Part shown: piece after piece, positions 8,574 to 15,521 of the stretch
Numbering within the stretch: position 1 is the first letter of the stretch
Layout of the letters: each line of letters begins with the position of its first letter
DNA from: Leucobacter sp.
GTDB lineage: Bacteria > Actinomycetota > Actinomycetes > Actinomycetales > Microbacteriaceae
Length of the DNA: 19,891 bases
Reading direction: 5' to 3'
Assembly (NCBI GenBank): GCA_017990305.1
Contig: JAGNOB010000002.1
Location: 1 to 19,891, forward strand
Program-made: the position numbers and the translations under genes
The notes under the pieces: model-generated
Told to the model about the DNA's origin: nothing
The model's input: only the letters and a program-made list of their open reading frames with translations
Database searches by the model: none

Positions 8574-10829
8574 GTGGTGAGTTCGGACGCGACACAAGCG
8601 AGTGCGACTTCGCTGCGCCGGTTGGTGCCGCGAATCTTCTCTCGGGGCGCCACGCACGGCGCCATCGAAGAGGTGATGCGCACGGTCCGGGCCAACTATC
8701 CGCGGGCTGATCTCTCGGTGATCTCTCGGGCATACGACGTCGCCGAGCGCGCGCATCGCGGGCAAAAGCGTAAAAGCGGTGAGCCGTACATCACTCACCC
8801 GATCGCGGTGTCAAAGATTCTTGCCGACCTTGGCGTCGCTCCGGTTGCGATAGCGGCATCTCTGCTGCACGACACCGTTGAAGACACCGACTACTCACTT
8901 GACGAGCTCACTCGAGACTTCGGCGATGAGATCGCGATGCTCGTTGACGGGGTCACGAAGCTTGACAAGGTGAAGTACGGCGACTCTGCGCAGGCAGAGA
9001 CCGTGCGCAAGATGGTTGTCGCGATGTCCAAGGACATCCGCGTCCTCGTCATCAAACTGGCCGACCGGTTGCATAACGCCCGTACCTGGGGCTTTGTGTC
9101 AGGCGACTCGGCGAAGCGCAAGGCGCAAGAGACCCTCGAGATTTATGCGCCGCTAGCCCACCGCCTCGGTATCCAATCGATGAAGACCGAACTCGAGGAT
9201 CTCTCCTTCGCCGTTCTGAAGCCCAAGCTCTACGCTGAAATTGAGAACCTCGTCAAACAGCGCAACCCACAGCGCGACGAACTCGTCGGTAAAGTCATCG
9301 GGGCGATTGACGCCGACCTTCGTGAGTCCCGTATCAAGGGTGAAGTCACTGGGCGCCCGAAGGAGCTCTATTCGATCTATCAAAAGATGATCGTTCGCGG
9401 CCGTGACTTTGACGACATCTACGACCTCGTCGGTATTCGGGTACTCGTGAACTCAATCCGCGACTGCTATGCCGTTCTCGGGGCCGTCCATGCGCGCTGG
9501 ACACCCATTCCCGGTCGCTTCAAGGACTACATCGCGACGCCGAAGTTCAATCTCTACCAGTCGCTGCACACGACCGTTATCGGGCCAGACGGCCGCGCAG
9601 TCGAGATTCAGATCCGCACTGTCGAGATGCACCAGCGCGCCGAGTACGGCGTCGCGGCGCACTGGAAGTACAAGCAGCGGCAACCCGGGGCCGATAAGCA
9701 GACAGCTTCGAACGACATGGCCTGGCTCGCGCACATCTCCGACTGGCAAGCCGAGACGGAAGACCCCAGCGAGTTCTTGGACGCGCTCAGGTTCGAGATC
9801 GGAGCCAAAGAGGTCTACGTCTTCACGCCCAAGGGACGTGTCATTGGGCTTCCCGCCGGCGGCACCACCGTCGACTTCGCTTACGCGGTGCACACCGAGG
9901 TCGGGCACCGCACCATGGGTGCCAGGGTCAACGGCAGGCTGGTGCCGCTCGAAACCGCCCTGCAGAACGGCGACGTGGTTGAGGTGTTTACCTCGAAGGA
10001 CCCGAACTCAGGTCCGAATAAGTCGTGGCTCAACTTCGTCAAGAGCAAGCGGGCGCAGAATAAGATTCGCCAGTGGTTCACGAAGGAGCGCCGCGAGGAG
10101 GCGGCCGAGACCGGCAAGCAGGAGCTGACCAAGGCGCTCCGCAGGCAGAGCCTGCCACTCCACCAGGTGATGAACTCCGAGGCGCTGCAGCAGGTAGCGC
10201 TGCAGCTCAACCATGCCGACGTGACGACCCTCTACGCAGCGATTGGCGAGGGCAATGTGTCCGCGCAGTCGGTCGTCGAGAAGGTCGCAGCGCTCATGTT
10301 CGACGATCAGGCATCGACGGAGCCTGCGACGTTGAGCGTGCCGCTTGCGGACACCCCGCGGGCGCAGCCGTCGCGGGCAACGTCTAGCGGTGTGGTGGTC
10401 AAGGGCGCAACCGATGTTCTCGCCAAGCTCGCCAAGTGTTGCACCCCCGTGCCCGGTGACGATATCCGCGGCTTCGTGACCAAGGGCCAGGGCGTCTCCG
10501 TGCACCGCACCGACTGCCATAACTTCAAGAACCTGCAGTCGCAGCAGGAACGCGTCGTTGAAGTCGAGTGGGCCCCGACCCCCAAGAGCGTGTTCCTGGT
10601 GCAGATTCAGGTCGAGGCGCTCGATCGTTCCGGTCTGCTCTCAGATGTCACGAGGACGCTGTCCGAACACCACGTGAACATCCTGTCGGCTTCTGTGAAC
10701 ACCTCGACATCGCGCCTTGCAATCAGCCGCTTTCTGTTCGAGATGGCGAACGCGACGCATCTCGACCACGTGTTGAACGCTGTTCGGCGCATTGATGGCG
10801 TGTATGACGTGTACAGGCTCACGAACTAG
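8574..10829 (+). CDS. relA: bifunctional (p)ppGpp synthetase/hydrolase (Rel/RSH)
   Basis: Rel makes (p)ppGpp from ATP and GTP or GDP on stalled ribosomes and also degrades it, setting the stringent response. From the GTG at 8574 it is 751 residues; GAGGAGG (8562-8568) sits 5 nt upstream, and a second GTG at 8577 is equally possible. The HD hydrolase domain contains YITHP (His75) and HDTVED (99-104), both intact, so hydrolysis should be active. The synthetase domain, about 245-370, shows [24 protein letters not shown] and [13 protein letters not shown] domain follows at about 414-475 ([20 protein letters not shown]). A zinc-finger region carries Cys622, Cys623, His644 and Cys648, and an ACT domain ends the protein (673-750). 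Intact HD and synthetase motifs indicate the single bifunctional enzyme typical of Actinobacteria. The stop shares CTAG with the convergent gene. Confidence 0.96.
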   Translation: MVSSDATQASATSLRRLVPRIFSRGATHGAIEEVMRTVRANYPRADLSVISRAYDVAERAHRGQKRKSGEPYITHPIAVSKILADLGVAPVAIAASLLHDTVEDTDYSLDELTRDFGDEIAMLVDGVTKLDKVKYGDSAQAETVRKMVVAMSKDIRVLVIKLADRLHNARTWGFVSGDSAKRKAQETLEIYAPLAHRLGIQSMKTELEDLSFAVLKPKLYAEIENLVKQRNPQRDELVGKVIGAIDADLRESRIKGEVTGRPKELYSIYQKMIVRGRDFDDIYDLVGIRVLVNSIRDCYAVLGAVHARWTPIPGRFKDYIATPKFNLYQSLHTTVIGPDGRAVEIQIRTVEMHQRAEYGVAAHWKYKQRQPGADKQTASNDMAWLAHISDWQAETEDPSEFLDALRFEIGAKEVYVFTPKGRVIGLPAGGTTVDFAYAVHTEVGHRTMGARVNGRLVPLETALQNGDVVEVFTSKDPNSGPNKSWLNFVKSKRAQNKIRQWFTKERREEAAETGKQELTKALRRQSLPLHQVMNSEALQQVALQLNHADVTTLYAAIGEGNVSAQSVVEKVAALMFDDQASTEPATLSVPLADTPRAQPSRATSSGVVVKGATDVLAKLAKCCTPVPGDDIRGFVTKGQGVSVHRTDCHNFKNLQSQQERVVEVEWAPTPKSVFLVQIQVEALDRSGLLSDVTRTLSEHHVNILSASVNTSTSRLAISRFLFEMANATHLDHVLNAVRRIDGVYDVYRLTN

Positions 10830-11398
10830 AGCGTTGAGGGCGGGCGCGGACACCGCAGTTCTAACAGCCGTTCCCGCACACGGGCTCGGTCGGCTCTGCT
10901 CGATTGCAGGGCACGATGAGCAACGCGTCCATACGCTCCGGGCTCGGCGAGCAGGAGCAGACGGCACGCGACAGTGCGGGGCCGAGTAAGAGGCGCTGTC
11001 GACCGGAGAAGGTCGTAGGCGGTGCGCGATCGGCTCGTAAGGTAGTAGCCACCGAGCTCAACGAGATCTCCGGGCTGCAACCGATAGTTGCTGATGTGTA
11101 TGGGCACCTCGGAGGCGGCCGTCTCGAACCTCGCAGGTGCGCGTCCGTGACGGGTGATCAGCCGCAGGGGAGTACCGGGGGATCGGCTTGCGCCCCAGAT
11201 CCAGCATGCAGTCTCTTCGACGGCTGCGTAACGCTGCGTGAGCAGGCCCCCAATGGCGTTGCAACGCGTCAGGGAGGTGTCGGGCCAAGAGACGGGCCGA
11301 TAGCCGGGGCCGGAGCGCACCAGCGTGCCTGTGAGGGCTGCGGCGGATCGCTGCGCTTGCGGCCAGTGATCAACCCGAGGGGGAAGTTTCGGGTACAT
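10826..11398 (-). CDS. hypothetical protein, AbiEi-like C-terminal pattern
   Basis: The gene encodes 190 residues from the ATG at 11398 ([16 protein letters not shown]). A longer frame begins with a GTG at 11437, but that extension lies inside a 16-bp terminator hairpin, so the shorter start is preferred; its ribosome site is poor. The middle of the protein reads [19 protein letters not shown], then a basic strand segment, then [20 protein letters not shown]. This order (SAAWLWG-like segment, then a T-S-R-T-A-D-L-like motif) resembles proteins annotated as type IV antitoxin AbiEi-like in Actinobacteria. No AbiEii toxin gene is next to it, so an antitoxin role is not supported. No signal peptide or membrane helix is seen. 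It is convergent with relA and its TAG overlaps the relA TAG within one CTAG. Real gene likely; function unknown. Confidence 0.62.
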   Translation of the reverse strand: MYPKLPPRVDHWPQAQRSAAALTGTLVRSGPGYRPVSWPDTSLTRCNAIGGLLTQRYAAVEETACWIWGASRSPGTPLRLITRHGRAPARFETAASEVPIHISNYRLQPGDLVELGGYYLTSRSRTAYDLLRSTAPLTRPRTVACRLLLLAEPGAYGRVAHRALQSSRADRARVRERLLELRCPRPPSTL

Positions 11399-11406
11399 CA
11401 CCCCAG

Positions 11407-11449
11407 GATCGTCGTTCCGTGCGGCAATCGCCAGCACGGAACGACGATC
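11407..11449 (-). terminator. terminator hairpin after the DUF349 gene
   Basis: A perfect 16-bp stem pairs GATCGTCGTTCCGTGC (11407-11422) with GCACGGAACGACGATC (11434-11449). The 11-nt loop can add GGC/GCC pairs. It begins 10 nt past the DUF349 stop on the minus strand and ends 9 nt before the start of the next minus-strand gene, so it should limit read-through into that gene. Confidence 0.82.
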
Positions 11450-11458
11450 TGTGGATAA
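11450..11458 (-). promoter_or_regulatory. single perfect DnaA-box sequence
   Basis: The minus strand reads TTATCCACA immediately after the TAG stop of the DUF349 gene and before the terminator stem. It is an exact match to the bacterial DnaA box. Only one copy was noticed, so it is not an origin and may be chance. Confidence 0.35.
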
Positions 11459-12685
11459 CTAGTTGCCGAGTGCGGCGAGCCAGGACTGCTGGGTGGCGAG
11501 CTTCTCTTCGGCAGCTGCCTTCGTCTTCGCGTCCTTTGCCGAGGCGATCTCCGCCTCGAGCTCCGAAATTGAAGACTCGAGCTGGCCGCGAAGGCCCTCG
11601 CTGCGCGCCTTTGTCTCCGGGTTGGTCTTGCGCCAGTGCTCGTCTTCGAGGCCCTTCACGTGGTCCTCAATGCGGCGCAGCTGGCCCTCGGTGTCCCGAA
11701 GTGACTCGCGGGGTACGCGGCCGACCTCATCCCAGCGAAGCTGGATTGCGGTGAGCTGCTTCCGAGCCGCGGTGGGCTCGGTAATCTCGAGGATCGGTTT
11801 TGCATCCTCGAGGATTGCTTGCTTCGCGACCAGGTTCTCCTGGTACTCCTCGTTAGTCTGTGCGACCTCTTCGGCCTTCGCCTGGTAGAGCACGTCGCCA
11901 GCAGCCTTGAACTTCGCCCAGAGCTGGTCGTCAAGCTTGCGGCTCGCGCGGCCTGCCTGCTTCCAATCTTCGAGCAGATTACGGTACGAGGGGATCCCGT
12001 CGAGGCCGCGGTCCGCGAGCGCCTCGGCGGCGGCAATGAGACGTTCCTTGCGGGCCTTGACGTCCTTGTTGTTCGCATCCATCTGCGAGAAGTGTGCGCG
12101 TCGTGCGGTGTCAAAGGTCTGCCGAGCCGCGCGGAAGCGCTTCCACATGGCGTCGGCCTGTGGCTTTGGCACGTGCGGGCCAGAGCGCTGCGCGTTCTGC
12201 CACTCGGTAAACAGGCGCTCGAAGGCGGTGCTGGTGTCCTTCCACCGAATCGACGTCTCAGGCTGCGCAGCGAGCTGCTCGGCCTCTGCGACGATTGCCT
12301 CGCGCTTGGCGACGGCCTCCTCGCGGGCTGCTTCGCGCTCCTGCTGCTGCTGCTCGCCGAAGGCCGCAGCCTTCTCAGCAAGCTTCGAGACGCGTGCGCG
12401 GAGCGCGTCGATATTTCCGACGGCAGCAGGCTCGACGAGCTGCTCCTGCAGCTTCGCGACTGTCGCTGCGACGGATGCGTCGGCGGTGCCGCGGGCAATG
12501 CGTGCTTCGAGGAGTGTCACCGCGCCCGCAAGGTCCGCAAACTTCCGCTCAAAGTAGGCGAGAGCCTCCTCCGGCGTGCCGTCAGGGAAGGAGCCAACGG
12601 CACGTTCGCCCTCGCTCTCCCGTACGTATACCGTACGATCCTCGTCGACCCTGCCCCAGGGCATCTCGTTTGTCGCTTCACTCAC
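11459..12685 (-). CDS. DUF349 domain-containing coiled-coil protein
   Basis: The protein is 408 residues from the GTG at 12685, which has AGGTGAG seven bases upstream. An in-frame GTG at 12697 would add four residues but lacks a ribosome site. The N-terminus reads PWGRVDEDRTVYVRESEGER, followed by SFPDGTPEEALAYFERKFADL, a recognisable opening for actinobacterial DUF349 proteins. The rest is almost entirely charged, alpha-helical and coiled-coil, with repeated DUF349 units marked by conserved tryptophans (LFTEWQNAQR, MWKRFRAARQTFD, LLEDWKQAGR, LWAKFKAAGD, IQLRWDEVGRVPRE). No signal peptide, membrane helix or catalytic motif is present. DUF349 has no settled biochemical role. The gene is monocistronic on the minus strand, divergent from rarA, and ends in a strong hairpin. 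Confidence 0.88.
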   Translation of the reverse strand: MSEATNEMPWGRVDEDRTVYVRESEGERAVGSFPDGTPEEALAYFERKFADLAGAVTLLEARIARGTADASVAATVAKLQEQLVEPAAVGNIDALRARVSKLAEKAAAFGEQQQQEREAAREEAVAKREAIVAEAEQLAAQPETSIRWKDTSTAFERLFTEWQNAQRSGPHVPKPQADAMWKRFRAARQTFDTARRAHFSQMDANNKDVKARKERLIAAAEALADRGLDGIPSYRNLLEDWKQAGRASRKLDDQLWAKFKAAGDVLYQAKAEEVAQTNEEYQENLVAKQAILEDAKPILEITEPTAARKQLTAIQLRWDEVGRVPRESLRDTEGQLRRIEDHVKGLEDEHWRKTNPETKARSEGLRGQLESSISELEAEIASAKDAKTKAAAEEKLATQQSWLAALGN

Positions 12686-12795
12686 CGTGTTGCTCACCTG
12701 TCGTGTGGGATCGGCTAGACCGACCGCGTTACTAGATAGACCCCTCCACTATGCCACAGTGAGCCTCTCTGAGCATGATTGTCGGGGGTGCTGGG

Positions 12796-12801
12796 TAGCA
12801 T
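12796..12801 (+). promoter_or_regulatory. putative -10 element of rarA (leaderless)
   Basis: TAGCAT lies exactly six bases before the GTG of rarA at 12808, and no Shine-Dalgarno precedes that codon. The -35 region is poor. The geometry matches that at ruvA and the leu leader peptide. The rest of the 110-122 bp gap to the divergent DUF349 gene holds no clear second promoter. Confidence 0.4.
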
Positions 12802-12807
12802 TGGTGT

Positions 12808-14178
12808 GTGTCCCAGTTCCAAGCTTCGTCCGCTGCGACGGCTCCGCTCGCCGTTCGCATGCGCCCGCGCTCGCTCGATGAGGTGGTTGGGCAGAAGCAC
12901 CTGTTGCGGCAGGGCTCGCCCCTCAGGGTAATTGCGAGTGACGAGGCGGGGTCGGCCGTGTCGGTCATCCTGTGGGGGCCACCAGGCACTGGCAAGACGA
13001 CGATGGCGCAGGCGATTGCCCACACGAGCGGTCGGCGTTTCGTTGAACTTTCCGCGGTGACGGCGGGCATCAAAGATGTGCGAACCGTGATGGAGCGCGC
13101 GCTGAACGATCGTGATCTGTACGACATCGCGACCGTGCTGTTCCTCGACGAAATCCACCGCTTTACGAAGGCGCAGCAAGATGCACTGCTTCCCGGCGTA
13201 GAAAACGGCTGGGTCACGCTCATTGCGGCGACTACCGAGAACCCTTCGTTCTCCGTCATTAGCCCGCTGCTGTCGCGGTCGCTTCTGCTCACGCTTGAGG
13301 CGTTGAGTGACGGTGACATCGCTGAACTGCTCGACCGGGCAGTGGCTGACCCGCGCGGCCTGGGCGGCTCGGTGTCCTTGTCAACGGAGGCGCGTGACGC
13401 GCTCGTGCAGCTCTCCTCTGGTGACGCGCGGCGTGCGCTGACCGGGCTTGAGGCTGCCGCGGGCTCCGCGCTCGCGGTTGGTGACGGTGTGGTTGCGGAG
13501 GACGAGGCGGGCACGAGTGCCAATCCTGATGCGCCAGCGGTACCGGAAATCACGGCCGAGTTGGTGTCAATATCGGTCGACCGGGCGCTGCTCCGCTACG
13601 ACAAAGACGGTGATCAGCACTATGACGTGATCAGTGCATTCATCAAGTCAATGCGAGGGTCGGATCCAGACGCCGCGGTGCATTACCTCGCGCGGATGAT
13701 CGAGGCAGGTGAAGATCCGCGCTTCATCGCGAGGCGGCTCATGGTGCACGCGGCTGAAGACGTCGGCCTCGCGGATCCGCAGGCACTCACGATCGCCGTC
13801 GCTGCCGCCCAAGCCACGCAACTTATCGGCCTTCCTGAGGCGCGCATCCCGCTGGCGGAGGCCACGATTTACATCGCGACGGCACCGAAATCGAACGCAG
13901 TCATTTCGGCAATCGACGCAGCCATCTCCGATGTCAAAGCCGGGCGTTTCGGGCCAGTCCCGAAGCCGCTGCGCGACGCGCACTACCCGGGAGCGAAGAA
14001 GCTCGGTCACGGGAAGGGCTACCGTTATCCGCACGCCGACCCGCGCGGGGTTGTCGCGCAGCAGTACCTTCCCGACGAGATTGTCGACGCACGCTACTAC
14101 CAGCCGACGACGCACGGCAACGAACGAGAGATCTCCGACCGGCTGGAAAAGATCCGTCGCATCAGTCGGGGGGAGTAG
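12808..14178 (+). CDS. rarA: replication-associated recombination protein A (RarA/MgsA AAA+ ATPase)
   Basis: RarA is an AAA+ ATPase related to clamp-loader subunits that acts at stalled replication forks in the cytosol. The 456-residue protein opens with [20 protein letters not shown] (13-32), typical of the family. Walker A is GPPGTGKTT (57-65), Walker [11 protein letters not shown] (110-119), then [14 protein letters not shown] and sensor [12 protein letters not shown] (138-148), with SPLLSRS downstream. The C-terminal tetramerisation region carries [20 protein letters not shown] and [21 protein letters not shown] short acidic, Pro/Ala-rich stretch around 225-247 looks like a lineage-specific loop. 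The GTG at 12808 ([11 protein letters not shown]) is chosen for the -10 spacing and the family start region. RuvB in the same window is a different AAA+ branch. Identity is secure. Confidence 0.95.
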   Translation: MSQFQASSAATAPLAVRMRPRSLDEVVGQKHLLRQGSPLRVIASDEAGSAVSVILWGPPGTGKTTMAQAIAHTSGRRFVELSAVTAGIKDVRTVMERALNDRDLYDIATVLFLDEIHRFTKAQQDALLPGVENGWVTLIAATTENPSFSVISPLLSRSLLLTLEALSDGDIAELLDRAVADPRGLGGSVSLSTEARDALVQLSSGDARRALTGLEAAAGSALAVGDGVVAEDEAGTSANPDAPAVPEITAELVSISVDRALLRYDKDGDQHYDVISAFIKSMRGSDPDAAVHYLARMIEAGEDPRFIARRLMVHAAEDVGLADPQALTIAVAAAQATQLIGLPEARIPLAEATIYIATAPKSNAVISAIDAAISDVKAGRFGPVPKPLRDAHYPGAKKLGHGKGYRYPHADPRGVVAQQYLPDEIVDARYYQPTTHGNEREISDRLEKIRRISRGE

Positions 14179-14215
14179 TGGCGTGGCTGTGCCGACGCCC
14201 AGCGCGATCCTCTGC

Positions 14216-14441
14216 TAAGCTATTCGATGGCCAACATTGCTCCCCGCGGCAGGCTGCATGCGGGAAGCATATGGCAGGCGCCCTGTAGCCGGGTTTCTGC
14301 AACGGTCGTTCCCTCACCGAAAACGGTTTGCTGTGTCGCGTGCATTGCGAGTGAAAGCTTGTGAATGCGGGCGCAGCGTGGCCGAGAGAACATACGGACA
14401 GCGCATTCGTGCTGCTCTGTCAGAAACCCGAAAGGATACCC
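14216..14441 (+). promoter_or_regulatory. rpsD upstream region with putative 5' leader
   Basis: The 263-bp gap between rarA and rpsD contains a -10-like TAAGCT (14216-14221), which would give a 5' leader of about 210 nt. Just before the ribosome site AAAGGA (14431-14436), CAGCGC (14399-14404) and GTGCTG (14409-14414) form a hairpin with an ATTC loop, flanked by GACAG and CTGTC ends (14397-14421). A 45-codon ORF from the ATG at 14227 to 14364 is present but looks non-coding. A long structured leader ahead of rpsD could be an autoregulatory S4 site, since S4 represses its own synthesis in other bacteria. That is inference. Confidence 0.35.
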
Positions 14442-15071
14442 GTGTCGACTACGTCACGTACCCGCTCGCAGACGCGCTTGTCGCGTCAGCTGGGCCTCGC
14501 CCTCACCCCGAAGGCGGCTCGCTACCTCGAGAAGCGCCCCTACGGCCCCGGCCAGCACGGCCGCACCAAGCGTAAGAGCGACAGCGACTACGCGGTTCGC
14601 CTGCGTGAGAAGCAGCGTCTTCGCGCCCAGTACGGCATCCGCGAGAAGCAGCTCGTCATCACCTTCAACGAGGCACGTCGTCAGGACGGCCTGACCGGTG
14701 AGAACCTCGTCGAGCTCCTCGAGATGCGTCTCGATGCACTCGTGCTCCGTGCAGGCTTCGCCCGCACCACTGCACAGGCTCGTCAGCTCATCGTGCACCG
14801 TCACATCCTCGTCGACGGCAAGCTCGTCGACCGTCCCTCCTTCCGCGTGAAGCCGGGACAGCTCATCCACGTGAAGGAGCGCTCTGAGGTTCTCGAGCCG
14901 TTCCAGGTTGCAGCCGCAGGCGGTCACGCCGAGGTGCTTCCCGCGGTTCCCGGCTACCTCGAGGTCGCACTCGACAAGCTCGAGGCGCGCCTGCTCCGTC
15001 GCCCCAAGCGCGCTGAGGTCCCCGTGACCTGTGAAGTGCAGCTCGTCGTCGAGTTCTACTCGGGCCGCTAA
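14442..15071 (+). CDS. rpsD: 30S ribosomal protein S4 (uS4)
   Basis: S4 binds the 5' domain of 16S rRNA early in 30S assembly. From the GTG at 14442 the protein is 209 residues (MSTTSRTRSQTRLSRQLGLA); AAAGGA lies 5 nt upstream. The N-terminal region is basic, with RPYGPGQHGRTKRKSDSDYA (32-51), a hallmark of S4. The RNA-binding S4 domain spans about 97-160 (MRLDALVLRAGFARTTAQAR, HRHILVDGKLVDRPSFRVKP). The end, VTCEVQLVVEFYSGR, is typical. There is no N-terminal four-cysteine zinc site, so this is the zinc-free form. rpsD here is not in the alpha operon but stands alone between rarA and the alaS cluster, as in many Actinobacteria. Codon use is strongly biased toward C-ending codons, as expected for high expression. 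A terminator follows. Confidence 0.97.
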   Translation: MSTTSRTRSQTRLSRQLGLALTPKAARYLEKRPYGPGQHGRTKRKSDSDYAVRLREKQRLRAQYGIREKQLVITFNEARRQDGLTGENLVELLEMRLDALVLRAGFARTTAQARQLIVHRHILVDGKLVDRPSFRVKPGQLIHVKERSEVLEPFQVAAAGGHAEVLPAVPGYLEVALDKLEARLLRRPKRAEVPVTCEVQLVVEFYSGR

Positions 15072-15081
15072 GTCTGAACGT

Positions 15082-15121
15082 TTGAGGGCGCTGGGATCCA
15101 CTAGGAATCCAGCGCCCTCAA
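15082..15121 (+). terminator. terminator hairpin after rpsD
   Basis: TTGAGGGCGCTGG (from 15082) pairs perfectly with CCAGCGCCCTCAA (to 15121). The stem extends through GATCC/GGAAT with one mismatch and one wobble to an ACTA loop. ATTTT follows at 15124-15128, so it looks like a canonical intrinsic terminator. Confidence 0.88.
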
Positions 15122-15150
15122 GCATTTTCGGCATGCGTTACCGGTTAAGC

Positions 15151-15156
15151 TTGACG
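15151..15156 (+). promoter_or_regulatory. possible -35 element of the alaS cluster
   Basis: TTGACG matches the -35 consensus at 5 of 6 and lies after the rpsD terminator and 62 bp before the small membrane-protein gene. No good -10 hexamer is found at 17 bp; the nearest candidates around 15174-15181 are weak. Confidence 0.3.
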
Positions 15157-15212
15157 CGTATCGATCCGCGGCGCACAAGCTGTCGCCGCGAGACCGCAGG
15201 AGGGTGAAACAC

Positions 15213-15434
15213 GTGCGGAAGCTAACATTGTTCATTTTTGGAGTGGCCACCGGCTTTGTTGCCGCCCACTTTGTGAATCAGAGCCCGGGTGGGCACCGCT
15301 TCTTTGAGCGAGTCAACCGTGGAATCGACGAGCTCGCGAACGCGTTCTCGAGTGGCTACGAGGCCGCCGAGCGTGAGCAGTTCGATGAGGATCTCGAGCG
15401 AACGCTCAAGAGCCTCGACCGCAAGGGCTCCTAA
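15213..15434 (+). CDS. small conserved membrane-anchored protein
   Basis: The protein has 73 residues from the GTG at 15213, which is 9 nt after AGGAGG (15198-15203). A GTG at 15204 in the same frame touches the ribosome site and is unlikely to be the start. Residues 1-20 (MRKLTLFIFGVATGFVAAHF) form one hydrophobic anchor preceded by two basic residues. NQSPGGHRFFERVNRGIDEL follows, and the rest is a charged, probably helical tail (AAEREQFDEDLERTLKSLDR). I recognise this layout from small uncharacterised proteins encoded next to alaS in Micrococcales. No enzymatic motif is present and the function is unknown. In relatives a DUF948 gene often sits here too; I do not see one. It lies 87 nt upstream of alaS on the same strand, probably in the same transcript. 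Confidence 0.75.
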   Translation: MRKLTLFIFGVATGFVAAHFVNQSPGGHRFFERVNRGIDELANAFSSGYEAAEREQFDEDLERTLKSLDRKGS

Positions 15435-15521
15435 CCTCGACTCGATCGAGATCCACCGATTTTTGGCGCAAGGCCTCTTCTCGCCTGCGCTGACGCACCA
15501 CGAAGGAACGAAGCACTTCAC

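Noticed and set aside
11399..11437. 13-codon N-terminal extension of the AbiEi-like gene
   Set aside because: The GTG at 11437 and most of the extension lie within the 16-bp hairpin that terminates the DUF349 transcript.
11819..12718. 299-codon plus-strand open frame over the DUF349 gene
   Set aside because: Leu/Arg/Cys-rich mirror of the coiled-coil gene; no domain and no start signal.
12732..13553. 273-codon minus-strand open frame over rarA
   Set aside because: Antisense to the RarA AAA+ core; Ser/Ala/Arg-rich, no recognisable family.
14227..14364. 45-codon ORF in the rpsD upstream region
   Set aside because: It lies 5 nt after TAAGCT, so a leaderless uORF was considered, but the peptide (four Cys, no regular pattern) does not look coding and it ends well before rpsD.
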